A stretch of 39,559 nt of DNA from a virus. The notes under the pieces were generated by a model. That model was not told the origin of the DNA. It made no database searches and saw only the letters and a list, made by a program, of their open reading frames with translations. Numbering within the stretch: the stretch's first letter is position 1; each line of letters begins with the position of its first letter. The stretch covers positions 1 through 39,559 of IMG/VR virus record IMGVR_UViG_3300009194_000024. The stretch is one strand, 5' to 3'. Below, one piece after another: positions 23,120 to 29,439 of this stretch. A program made the translations under genes and the position numbers.

Positions 23120-23561
23120 GGCACACCTCCATTTCGTCTGTTGCTGCCACCATCTGCACGTGTGAAAGCGCGTTTATCTGCTTCTCTGACCACTCAGCGG
23201 CCTCGATGGCGGTGACCTGGTCAACACGCTTGGCCAACTCGTCCATCACTGCCGCGCCATCTGCAGCCAGTGCGTAGTCCAGTGGCGTGGGCCACTCCAC
23301 GCGGCCAGTTGCGCGCCAGTGGGCCACCACGCGGTCGAACAGCTTGCTCTGCACCAGCATCTCGACCATGCCCATCTGGAGGGCGTTGGCCACGTATGAC
23401 CAGGTGAAGATGCCACCACCGATTTGCCACAGGGTTTCCACGTCGCCCTGGCCAGAGTGCAGGGCATCTACGTTCTGCCAGTGGGCAAGGCCCAGGTCGC
23501 GCACTTGGTCGGGCTTGAGCTTTGGCCGCAGCCAGCGCGGCACTTTGTGGCGCGCCTTCAT
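23112..23561 (-). CDS. hypothetical early protein
   Basis: 149 residues; starts in ATGA overlap with the ParB-like gene and ends overlapping the next gene by 8 bases. Begins KARHKVPRWLRPKLKPDQVRDLGLAHWQNVDALHSGQGD and continues in helical segments (TLWQIGGGIFTWSYVANALQMGMVEMLVQSKLFDRVVAHW, YALAADGAAVMDELAKRVDQVTAIEAAEW). Family not recognised; similar helical proteins are common next to ParB-like genes in beta-proteobacterial prophages. Tight coupling suggests a shared expression programme rather than a known joint function. Confidence 0.65.
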   Translation of the reverse strand: MKARHKVPRWLRPKLKPDQVRDLGLAHWQNVDALHSGQGDVETLWQIGGGIFTWSYVANALQMGMVEMLVQSKLFDRVVAHWRATGRVEWPTPLDYALAADGAAVMDELAKRVDQVTAIEAAEWSEKQINALSHVQMVAATDEMEVCHG

Positions 23562-25336
23562 TCGTTGCCCTCCCCGTCGTCATCGCCCAGGTCGTCTTCG
23601 TCGCGGCTGGCACCAGAGGTGCCATCGTTGACCACTTCTTGAGCACAAGGCAGCGAAAGCACGTCGACGCCGTAGCGCTTGGCCAGGGCGAGGCGCTCGT
23701 CCAACTCAGCTTGCTCTTCGGCAGGGGTAGTTGGAAGTCCGCTCAGTGCCAGGCAGACGATGAACGTTGATACTTGGTCGGGGCCAAGTTCCTTCAACCG
23801 GCTCATCACTTGCTCGTCCTGGTCGTCGACATCGATGAGGTCCTTCCAGCCCATCACCTCCAGCGTGTCATGGTCAAGTTCGAAGCTGTATTCGGTCACC
23901 ATGTGATCTGCGATGAGCAGCAAGTCTTCTCGTGTTCGCTCAGTGCCAGCCACACGGGACATGATTGCTTTAGTCACGGGCCAAAACTTGGTCCTAACCA
24001 CCTCTTGCTCGGGCGTCAACGATTCAATCCACGCCCTTTGCTCGGCCTGCCTCGCTTGCCATGCGTCATGAGCCTTCCGGTTCGCCTCCTCCCGCGCTTG
24101 CGCAGCAGGGTTAGGGGGGGATTGCTCTTTTTTGCCTTCGTCCAGGCGATCACACAGCTCTGCGTAGGCGTCTTCAATGGTGCCGATATCGTCCGAGGTG
24201 TATGCATCCACTGCCACGCCGGTTTTGGGGTGCAGCAGGATCGTCGGCTGCACCACCAGTTGCCCGTCATCCTTGAGCGCTTGCACTGCTTGACCCCATG
24301 TGAATGTCTGACCGACTGTGTAGCCATCAGGATGCCGGTGCCACATTGGGTCTGTGGCCGCTGTGTATCCGTGAGGTGCTCGAAGGTGGGTGGGCCACTT
24401 CTTGTCGTCCAGGTCATCCTTCACTGCCTGACCTGACTTCTTGGCCTCCTCCACTACCTGCAAGCCGTGGATGCGAGTCTTCATGTCGAAGCACTTGCTA
24501 TTGGTGCAGATGTCTGGATCAAGCAGGCCGCGCAGCGCCTCGTCGTTCTGGCTCAAGCTGGGGCAACTGGTGCATGCGGGCTTGTCTCCGTAGGTGTCCA
24601 AGTGGATGGTGAACGTGGCCCGCTCAATGGGTACCATCATGTCCTTGATGGCCGCTTTCGCATCGCGCACTGACAGCCAGCCGTGGCCGTCATGTTCCCG
24701 CACCTCGTCTAGTGCGTCGGCTTGCATCGGGGCTGGCAGCGTGGCAATGAGGATGGCGATGTCGGCACCGAGCCCTTCGTTGGCCACAGCATCTTGCACC
24801 TGCCGGTTCAGCTTCAACAGGCGCAGCCGGTTGTAGACCCAGCTTCGGCTTTTGCCCAGCTGCTGGGGCAGGTCTTCGGCCCGCACGCCTGGCTCATTCA
24901 GTAGCGATTGCAGGCCGTGAGCTTCGTCAATCGCGTTGGTGTTCTCGCGCTGGATGTTCTCAGCGAACTGGGCACGCTTGACCTGGGCGTCGTCCATCTC
25001 GACCAAGATGGCCGGTATGCGCTCAAGGCCCGCCAGTTGCGCGGCAGCCAGGCGCCGGTGGCCGAACACCAGCTCGTAGCGAATGAAGGCATCGGCCTGG
25101 CCATACTCAGGGCCAGGGCGCACGCGCACGGGCTGCAGCATGCCGTCCTTCTTCAAGCTCTCGGCCAGGTCGAGCAGGTTGGTCTCGGCGATATCGCCGC
25201 TGCGGTAGTTGAACGGGCTGGGCGCAATGGCCTCGACGGGGATGTAGGTGATCTGTTCAGGCATGGTGGGCTGGTGATGGGTGGGCTCAGTGGTGGCCAC
25301 GGCTGCGGCCTGGGTGGGTTTGTTGCGCTTGCTCAC
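23558..25336 (-). CDS. ParB/RepB-like DNA-binding protein
   Basis: 592 residues from a GTG start overlapping the previous stop. Residues ~28-135 form a ParB N-terminal (ParB/Srx) domain: YIPVEAIAPSPFNYR, the GHRRLAAAQLAG box (92-95) and ENIQREN (127-133), the CTP-binding and clamp-closing motifs of true ParB proteins. A helix-turn-helix follows (DLPQQLGKSRSWVYNRLRLLKL, about 155-176). Four Cys (255, 258, 277, 282; CxxC...CxxxxC) suggest a zinc site. The long acidic C-terminal part is uncharacterised. There is no ParA next to it, so it is probably a phage regulator or genome-organising protein, not a plasmid partition system. A parS-like target is not known. Confidence 0.85.
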   Translation of the reverse strand: MSKRNKPTQAAAVATTEPTHHQPTMPEQITYIPVEAIAPSPFNYRSGDIAETNLLDLAESLKKDGMLQPVRVRPGPEYGQADAFIRYELVFGHRRLAAAQLAGLERIPAILVEMDDAQVKRAQFAENIQRENTNAIDEAHGLQSLLNEPGVRAEDLPQQLGKSRSWVYNRLRLLKLNRQVQDAVANEGLGADIAILIATLPAPMQADALDEVREHDGHGWLSVRDAKAAIKDMMVPIERATFTIHLDTYGDKPACTSCPSLSQNDEALRGLLDPDICTNSKCFDMKTRIHGLQVVEEAKKSGQAVKDDLDDKKWPTHLRAPHGYTAATDPMWHRHPDGYTVGQTFTWGQAVQALKDDGQLVVQPTILLHPKTGVAVDAYTSDDIGTIEDAYAELCDRLDEGKKEQSPPNPAAQAREEANRKAHDAWQARQAEQRAWIESLTPEQEVVRTKFWPVTKAIMSRVAGTERTREDLLLIADHMVTEYSFELDHDTLEVMGWKDLIDVDDQDEQVMSRLKELGPDQVSTFIVCLALSGLPTTPAEEQAELDERLALAKRYGVDVLSLPCAQEVVNDGTSGASRDEDDLGDDDGEGNE

Positions 25337-25698
25337 GTGGTGGCCTCTTGCGCCTGGATGGCCTCGATGTCGTCCAGCGCATAGCGCCGCACGGCCTCCA
25401 TGAAGATGGACCGGGTGGGGTAGCTGAAGCGCAGGCCGTACAGCACCACGCCGGTGTTGTCTCGCTCGGGTGCCTCCTTGAAGTGCCGAGCGAAGTCAGG
25501 CACCACCTGCAGGCAGTCAAACACCCGGATGTAGTCGCCATCGCGCACGGCACGAAGCCAGGGGGTGGTGAGGCCCGAGGCCGTGTCTACGCGGTGGACA
25601 TCGATATCGCTCTCGTCGCAGAAATGCACGGTGGCGTGCTCAGCCAACACGAAGTGTTGGTCGCTGCGGGCAATGATGGTCTTGTCAATGAGTGCCAT
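25333..25698 (-). CDS. hypothetical early protein
   Basis: 121 residues. I chose the ATG at 25698, with GAGG five bases upstream; the reading frame is open further upstream but that part only mirrors the neighbouring gene. Sequence MALIDKTIIARSDQHFVLAEHATVHFCDESDIDVHRV...DGDYIRVFDCLQVVPDFARHFKEAPERDNTGVVLYGLRF looks like a soluble alpha/beta protein. No family recognised. It overlaps both neighbours in the leftward operon. Confidence 0.65.
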   Translation of the reverse strand: MALIDKTIIARSDQHFVLAEHATVHFCDESDIDVHRVDTASGLTTPWLRAVRDGDYIRVFDCLQVVPDFARHFKEAPERDNTGVVLYGLRFSYPTRSIFMEAVRRYALDDIEAIQAQEATT

Positions 25699-26020
25699 GG
25701 TCACCTCGGTGTGTGGCGGTTTCAATGAGCACGTCGCGCACGCCCATGAGGCGCAGGCACGCAATGCCGTGGTCAGACTGGTGGAGAAGGCCGGTGCCGC
25801 AGGCTTCCACCTGAGCACCCCGGTGAATGGCTCGGGCCTTGCTGCTGGCCGCAATGTGCGCAGCGGGCTCGGTGCCCACCTGCTGCACCACGCGCACTGG
25901 CATGCCGCAAGCAAGCTGCACGATCACTTCCAGCATGCCGGTGTGGGGCTGGTTTGGGGTGACCGAGAACACGGCAGGCTGCATGGCCACGCCGCGCACG
26001 GTGATGGGGTCGTGTGCCAT
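25685..26020 (-). CDS. hypothetical early protein
   Basis: 111 residues; GGAGG lies upstream of the ATG at 26020. Beta-rich opening (MAHDPITVRGVAMQPAVFSVTPNQPHTGMLEVIVQLACGMPVRVVQQVGTEPAAHIAASSKARAIHRGAQVEACGTGLL) resembles a small OB-like or single-stranded-DNA-binding-type barrel, which is frequent in such phage operons, but this is only an impression. Last 14 bases overlap the next gene. Confidence 0.6.
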   Translation of the reverse strand: MAHDPITVRGVAMQPAVFSVTPNQPHTGMLEVIVQLACGMPVRVVQQVGTEPAAHIAASSKARAIHRGAQVEACGTGLLHQSDHGIACLRLMGVRDVLIETATHRGDHGTH

Positions 26021-26023
26021 GGC

Positions 26024-26200
26024 CTAGCCCTCCACGATGGATTGCACATGCACCTGGGCGGTGGCGCCGGTGTCCAGTAAGCGCACGCGCACCCGCTCAA
26101 ACCCGGTCTGCTGCCACACGATGTGGGCTTGGCGGAGCTTGACCTCGCCGTAGCCCACGGCAAAGCGCACCAGCACGATGGTTGGGGTGCCGCTGCTCAT
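26024..26200 (-). CDS. small hypothetical protein
   Basis: 58 residues from the ATG at 26200, which overlaps the preceding stop as ATGA. Sequence MSSGTPTIVLVRFAVGYGEVKLRQAHIVWQQTGFERVRVRLLDTGATAQVHVQSIVEG is beta-rich and compact. No family recognised. Its length, tight packing and codon use support a real gene. Confidence 0.6.
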   Translation of the reverse strand: MSSGTPTIVLVRFAVGYGEVKLRQAHIVWQQTGFERVRVRLLDTGATAQVHVQSIVEG

Positions 26201-26520
26201 TGCTGCCACCCCTCTGTTTCAGCCAGCATGGCCTTGTAGCCCACGCCCCAGGTCCGCTTGACTTCGGGCAAGCCGTACACCATGCGCACGCGCTCCACCA
26301 GCTCGGCTGGCACGCTGGTTCGCAGCATGGGCGTGAACATGGGGGGCGTCTTGAGATGCTTCTTGAGGAAGTCGCTGTAGGGCTTGCGGGGACAGCCACC
26401 GCCCAAGCAGTCGTGTCCCTCGCTCATGGCCGCGTAGCGCTTGCCTTGAAGGGTGCGCAGCTTGCGTGAGATCAGCACCAGCTCCAGGTGCTCCACGTCG
26501 ATGTGCTTCTCGGTGCTCAT
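26197..26520 (-). CDS. hypothetical early protein
   Basis: 107 residues; starts in ATGA overlap with the gene before it. N-terminus HIDVEHLELVLISRKLRTLQGKRYAAMSEGHDCLGGGCPRKPYSDFLKKHL contains a CLGGGC pair, then RTSVPAELVERVRMVYGLPEVKRTWGVGYKAMLAETEGWQQ. No family recognised; the two Cys and nearby His could bind metal. Part of the leftward early operon. Confidence 0.6.
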   Translation of the reverse strand: MSTEKHIDVEHLELVLISRKLRTLQGKRYAAMSEGHDCLGGGCPRKPYSDFLKKHLKTPPMFTPMLRTSVPAELVERVRMVYGLPEVKRTWGVGYKAMLAETEGWQQ

Positions 26521-26876
26521 GCCAACCCCTTCTCTGCCGCCCTTGCGGCAGCGCTGGCGTTGAGCAGGGCACGGCCCAGCTGCTCGGCTTCGTCAGCCGT
26601 CAGGGTGTGCAAAAAGCTGAAGGGGTCGGTGTTGAAGTGCAGCCACGTGATGTGGCGCTCTTGGTCGAACTGGTAGACATGGGCCTCACACGCCCGGATG
26701 GACATGGGCGCCTGGTCCAGCAGCATGCCGGGCTTGCGAGGTGTGAGGCCGTCGCTGCGGCTGACAAAGTGCGTCTGCCCCGAGGCGCCACTCATGGGCT
26801 CGTTGCTGACGGTGATGGCCCGGCTGACCAGGGTCAGGGCTGGGCGTTCAGATGTCTGGACTGTGTTTGTGGGCAC
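26517..26876 (-). CDS. first gene of the leftward early operon, hypothetical
   Basis: 119 residues from a GTG start at 26876 with GGAG eight bases before. Contains a soluble middle (SIRACEAHVYQFDQERHITWLHFNTDPFSFLHTLTADEAEQLGRALLNASAAARAAEKG). No family recognised. It is the first gene behind the leftward promoter at about 26937, so it should be made early after infection or induction. In many temperate phages this place holds host-takeover or recombination functions, but nothing specific can be read here. Confidence 0.6.
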   Translation of the reverse strand: MPTNTVQTSERPALTLVSRAITVSNEPMSGASGQTHFVSRSDGLTPRKPGMLLDQAPMSIRACEAHVYQFDQERHITWLHFNTDPFSFLHTLTADEAEQLGRALLNASAAARAAEKGLA

Positions 26877-26908
26877 TTTTCCGCTCCGTCAAGGTGATGA
26901 CGGAACGG

Positions 26909-26937
26909 AGTATCACAAAGTGTGTTTATCTTGTCAA
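26909..26937 (-). promoter_or_regulatory. leftward early promoter with operators (PL-like)
   Basis: On the minus strand: TTGACA (-35, 26937-26932), 17-base spacer, GATACT (-10, 26914-26909). The -35 overlaps CACAAAACGTGT (complement of 26938-26949 region), the same 12-mer as in the cI-cro operator. A second site, CACA-AAG-TGTG (26914-26924), lies in the spacer. A repressor bound there would silence the whole operon down to int. Confidence 0.7.
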
Positions 26938-26968
26938 CACGTTTTGTGATTTTCTTTCGTGGCGCGTG

Positions 26969-27370
26969 TTATGGCTTTATCGCGCCTATCTCTCGATTAA
27001 ACCGAAGTGCTGTGTCCATTGCGTTTGGTATGCATCCGAACATGTTGTCGCACCAAACGTCAACAAGGAGTCGATACTTGCCCTTGCCTTGCGGTTCTTT
27101 CATGACCCTCACGGCCAGGTCTGTTGTGCCACCTGTTGCGTTGTAAGTCTCAATCAGCACATTTGACTGCGTTTGGATCTTGAACCCGGCGTTTCTGACC
27201 ACCCAAAGCTGTGCAGATTCCCATTTGGCATTGCAGTCATCAACTCCCTCGCATGTTGGAATTGTTCGCTGTAGCTCAGCGGTGCGCTGATTGTCTTGCG
27301 GTGCCGTTGCACACCCGGATACCAGTACGGTTGCGCTGAACGCAGTAGCGATTAGGCCGCGAATTTGCAT
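26969..27370 (-). CDS. lipoprotein co-transcribed with the repressor (candidate lysogenic-conversion gene)
   Basis: 133 residues; AAGGGA precedes the ATG at 27370. Residues 1-20 form a lipoprotein signal (FSATVLVSGC, lipidated Cys20); Ala at +2 predicts outer-membrane sorting. The mature part has Cys residues (PTCEGVDDCNAKW, DVWCDNMFGC) likely to form disulphides in the periplasm. It begins 17 bases after the repressor stop, on the same strand and upstream of the early promoter, so it should be expressed in the lysogen. This is the classic place for a moron such as a superinfection-exclusion lipoprotein. The family is not recognised. Lower GC than the neighbours. Confidence 0.75.
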   Translation of the reverse strand: MQIRGLIATAFSATVLVSGCATAPQDNQRTAELQRTIPTCEGVDDCNAKWESAQLWVVRNAGFKIQTQSNVLIETYNATGGTTDLAVRVMKEPQGKGKYRLLVDVWCDNMFGCIPNAMDTALRFNREIGAIKP

Positions 27371-27387
27371 GATTTCCCTTCAGTTAA

Positions 27388-27843
27388 TTAGGCTTGTTTG
27401 ATTAGCTGCGCGGGAATAAGTACACCCGCGCTGTCGGTCTGGTTTATTGGGTGTCTAACAGCTACGGCCTCTAGCATCTCGATGACGTGCAAAAGACCTG
27501 TTTCATTGATTTTCTCCAACAATTGATGCGCTCTGTCCCTTGTTGATACGGCGTGATATTTGCCTGGCTGTTCGTTCAATGTGAGCGATTTTGACCTGCC
27601 GCTTTGATTGAAGCCATCGATAGTGGAGAGGTCATCGGTATCTGGACCTTGAATGAACCATTCGACAGAAATGTCTAGCGCTTCGGCAATTTTGGGCAGC
27701 ATGAACCCGCCCCTACCTGTGGCCCTGTTTTCAAGGTTGCTGATCCCGGACTGCGTTTTATAGCCAACCCTGAGTGCAAGCTCCTCTCCCGAGAGTCCTC
27801 TGAACTCTCTGGCTTGTCTGATCCGGTCGCCAATGGTTTTCAT
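27388..27843 (-). CDS. CI-like repressor (XRE helix-turn-helix)
   Basis: 151 residues from the ATG at 27843. N-terminal XRE domain: IGDRIRQAREFRGLSGEELALRVGYKTQSGISNLENRATGRGGFMLPKIAEALDISVEWFIQG, with the helix-turn-helix around EELALRVGYKTQSGISNLE. The C-terminal ~75 residues have no S24/LexA-type Ser-Lys protease motifs, so RecA-stimulated self-cleavage is not expected. A TACAAT -10-like box lies only four bases before the ATG, with a poor -35, so the mRNA may have almost no leader. It faces the cro-like gene across a shared operator. Confidence 0.85.
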   Translation of the reverse strand: MKTIGDRIRQAREFRGLSGEELALRVGYKTQSGISNLENRATGRGGFMLPKIAEALDISVEWFIQGPDTDDLSTIDGFNQSGRSKSLTLNEQPGKYHAVSTRDRAHQLLEKINETGLLHVIEMLEAVAVRHPINQTDSAGVLIPAQLIKQA

Positions 27844-27858
27844 GTGGATTGTATTAAA

Positions 27859-27906
27859 CACAAAACGTGTCAACACGTGGTGTTGAAGTTAAACACGTCG
27901 TGTGTT
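27859..27906. promoter_or_regulatory. operator region between repressor and cro-like gene
   Basis: Three operator-like inverted repeats: CACAAAACGTGT (27859-27870), AACAC-N3-GTGTT (27872-27884) and AACAC-N5-GTGTT (27892-27906). The first is repeated, inverted, at the leftward promoter near 26938-26949. Confidence 0.7.
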
Positions 27907-27911
27907 ATGCT
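27883..27911 (+). promoter_or_regulatory. rightward early promoter (PR-like), leaderless start likely
   Basis: TTGAAG (27883-27888), 17-base spacer holding an operator, TATGCT (27906-27911). The ATG of the cro-like gene is at 27918, seven bases after the -10, i.e. at the expected transcription start. Confidence 0.65.
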
Positions 27912-27917
27912 TTTTGC

Positions 27918-28181
27918 ATGACACAAACACCACACCCCTTGGACCGCGCGTGCCTCTCGGTAGGTGGGCGGAAGGAACTGGCTGAGCGCCTCAATGTGAC
28001 TCCCGCCGCCATTGGCAACTGGAAGGCCAGGGGCGTGCCTGTTGAGTACTGCCCAGCCATTGAGCGAGAGACGCGTGCAGAAGTAACTCGGCGCGATCTC
28101 CGACCCGATGACTTCCACCTGATCTGGCCCGAGCTGGCCACTCCTCCACAAGACACACAGGAGGTGCGCAATGCAGCCTGA
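27918..28181 (+). CDS. YdaS/Cro-like regulator
   Basis: 87 residues from the ATG at 27918. ACLSVGGRKELAERLNVTPAAIGNWKARGVPVEYCPAIERETRAEVTRRDLRPDDFHLIWPEL matches the YdaS/Cro family of small XRE proteins: a helix-turn-helix (KELAERLNVTPAAIGNWK) followed by the signature IE-x-x-T-x-x-x-V-T-R-x-x-LRPD. It would bind the shared operators and favour the lytic programme. The mRNA appears to begin at the ATG (leaderless), since the -10 box ends seven bases upstream. Confidence 0.85.
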   Translation: MTQTPHPLDRACLSVGGRKELAERLNVTPAAIGNWKARGVPVEYCPAIERETRAEVTRRDLRPDDFHLIWPELATPPQDTQEVRNAA

Positions 28182-28590
28182 CCGACCCCTCAAGACAACT
28201 GGCGACAAGGCGGGGCTTGAAGCCCGCTGGTTGTATGAATTTTCCGAGCTTGATGCGGTGGCTAAAGCAGATGCCCAAAAGCTCAAAGGCATAGCAGACA
28301 ACAACCCCTTCTCGAACCCCGAATTCATCAAGGGGTTGAAAGAGTCAAGGCTCAAAGCCAAGGCCGCTGAGTTTCGTCGAGTTCTAGAACTAGCTGGATT
28401 TCGTGTCCCTGCTCTTGAAAAAGATGCACGCGGTGTAGCACCTCGAAAGCGGCCAAGACTCCACTTGGCATTCGCAGATTCGGGAAGCTCAGGTGGTCGC
28501 CCACGTTGGGTATGGCTCCTGGCTTTGCTTGGATGGTCACTGTTTCTGGCGTCTCTATTCCTACACGTCTCAGCAAATCTGTGTCCGTGA
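28171..28590 (+). CDS. hypothetical protein with a VirE-like segment
   Basis: 139 residues; ATG at 28171 has AGGAGG seven bases before, inside the end of the cro-like gene. Residues 11-36 (GDKAGLEARWLYEFSELDAVAKADAQ) resemble residues ~603-630 of the phage's own primase-helicase (GDKDSYQQLQGRWLYEFAELDAMAKSE). The following region is helical (NPEFIKGLKESRLKAKAAEFRRVLELAGFRVPALEKD). The last ~60 residues lie antisense to another plausible gene and end in a hydrophobic helix (WVWLLALLGWSLFLASLFL), which may be a shadow. The N-terminal half seems real; the true 3' end is uncertain. Confidence 0.45.
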   Translation: MQPDRPLKTTGDKAGLEARWLYEFSELDAVAKADAQKLKGIADNNPFSNPEFIKGLKESRLKAKAAEFRRVLELAGFRVPALEKDARGVAPRKRPRLHLAFADSGSSGGRPRWVWLLALLGWSLFLASLFLHVSANLCP

Positions 28591-28618
28591 AGGTCACTCT
28601 CATTTGAATGGTTTCCAT
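28352..28618 (-). CDS. small hypothetical beta-barrel-like protein (antisense)
   Basis: 88 residues from the ATG at 28618 with AAGGGG five bases upstream. METIQMRVTFTDTDLLRRVGIETPETVTIQAKPGAIPNVGDHLSFPNLRMPSGVLAAFEVLHRVHLFQEQGHEIQLVLELDE reads as a compact beta-rich protein, more protein-like than the opposite strand in this stretch. It lies on the minus strand inside the rightward early operon and overlaps the 3' half of the gene at 28171. Function unknown. Confidence 0.55.
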   Translation of the reverse strand: METIQMRVTFTDTDLLRRVGIETPETVTIQAKPGAIPNVGDHLSFPNLRMPSGVLAAFEVLHRVHLFQEQGHEIQLVLELDETQRPWL

Positions 28619-28712
28619 GGGTGCCCCTTTCGTGGGTAGTGGGTTTGTGGAAAAGCAATGCTGCCACGGAACCGGGCACCCACCCATTTAAGTCGAGTTC
28701 TGTGAGTTGTTC

Positions 28713-28736
28713 AGGCATGTGTTCCATGCCTTTATT
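28713..28736 (+). terminator. terminator-like hairpin in early rightward operon
   Basis: AGGCATG (28713-28719), loop TGTTC, CATGCCT (28725-28731), then TTATT. Nearby ATTACC and GGTAAT form a second inverted repeat 14 bases apart. The 156-base gap 28619-28774 otherwise holds nothing I can support. Confidence 0.45.
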
Positions 28737-28774
28737 ACCGGCGAAGTTCAACTGGTAATTCAAGAGGTAACCCG

Positions 28775-29140
28775 ATGAAATTTATTGATCAAGCCACGCT
28801 GCCTTTGCCTCTGCTGGGTGGGGTCGTGCAGGCGCAGCGCCTGGTGGTGCCGCCCGAGGTGGTCATGAGCATTCGCAGCTACCGCCACGCCTGCCGTCTG
28901 GCCTGGAAGCTGCGACAGGTGCGCAACCTCACGCGCCGCACGCTGGCCGAGTGTTCAGGCCTCTACACCTCCCACGTGTCCGACTACTTCAGCGTGCATG
29001 ACAACCGGCGAGAGCTTCCAGCCAAGCACATTGCCCAGGTGGAGGCCATCTTGGGTAACACGGTCATCAGCCAGTGGCTGGCTCAGCAATCGAAGCTCAC
29101 GGTGCTGGAAGAAATGCAAGCCGCACGGAGGGCCGCGTAA
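28775..29140 (+). CDS. helix-turn-helix early protein
   Basis: 121 residues; GAGG lies upstream of the ATG at 28775. After a short N-terminal arm, residues ~35-75 (SYRHACRLAWKLRQVRNLTRRTLAECSGLYTSHVSDYFS) have the form of a helix-turn-helix with recognition helix TSHVSDYF, followed by helices to the end (LPAKHIAQVEAILGNTVISQWLAQQSKLTVLEEMQAARRA). Probably an early DNA-binding regulator or replication helper. Its stop overlaps the next start (TAATG). Confidence 0.7.
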   Translation: MKFIDQATLPLPLLGGVVQAQRLVVPPEVVMSIRSYRHACRLAWKLRQVRNLTRRTLAECSGLYTSHVSDYFSVHDNRRELPAKHIAQVEAILGNTVISQWLAQQSKLTVLEEMQAARRAA

Positions 29141-29439
29141 TGGCAGCGCCCCGTGGCGAGATTCGAGAGGCGCTGTGCAAGGCGTACAGCTCGGTGCCTG
29201 AAGAGCTGGGCGCTACCTGGCGTGATGTGGCCGCAGCCTCGCAGGTCGGCTTTCAGGCTGCAAAGCGGGCTGTTGAGAACATGGTCAAGTGGGGGGAGTT
29301 GGAGGTAGTTCGTGATGTGCGCGTGCCCGGCTGCCGTCGCCCCATGAAGGCCTACAGACTCAAGCAACGGTCAACTAACGGTTTCAGCGCAGACAGCACA
29401 GCGGCCATTGGCGACATCATGAAGAGGTGGCGCACCTGA
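29140..29439 (+). CDS. winged-helix DNA-binding protein
   Basis: 99 residues from the ATG at 29140 in TAATG overlap. IREALCKAYSSVPEELGATWRDVAAASQVGFQAAKRAVENMVKWGELEVVRDVRVPGCRRPMKAYRL is a winged-helix pattern: helices, recognition helix FQAAKRAVENMV, and the wing GELEVVRDVRVPG. Located just before the primase-helicase and coupled to it (TGATG), so a replication-initiation or loading role is likely but not proven. Confidence 0.7.
   Translation: MAAPRGEIREALCKAYSSVPEELGATWRDVAAASQVGFQAAKRAVENMVKWGELEVVRDVRVPGCRRPMKAYRLKQRSTNGFSADSTAAIGDIMKRWRT

Noticed and set aside
23558-25336. phage-plasmid partition system
   Set aside because: No ParA gene or iteron-type origin found, while integrase and attP are complete, so a chromosomally integrating temperate phage is the simpler reading.
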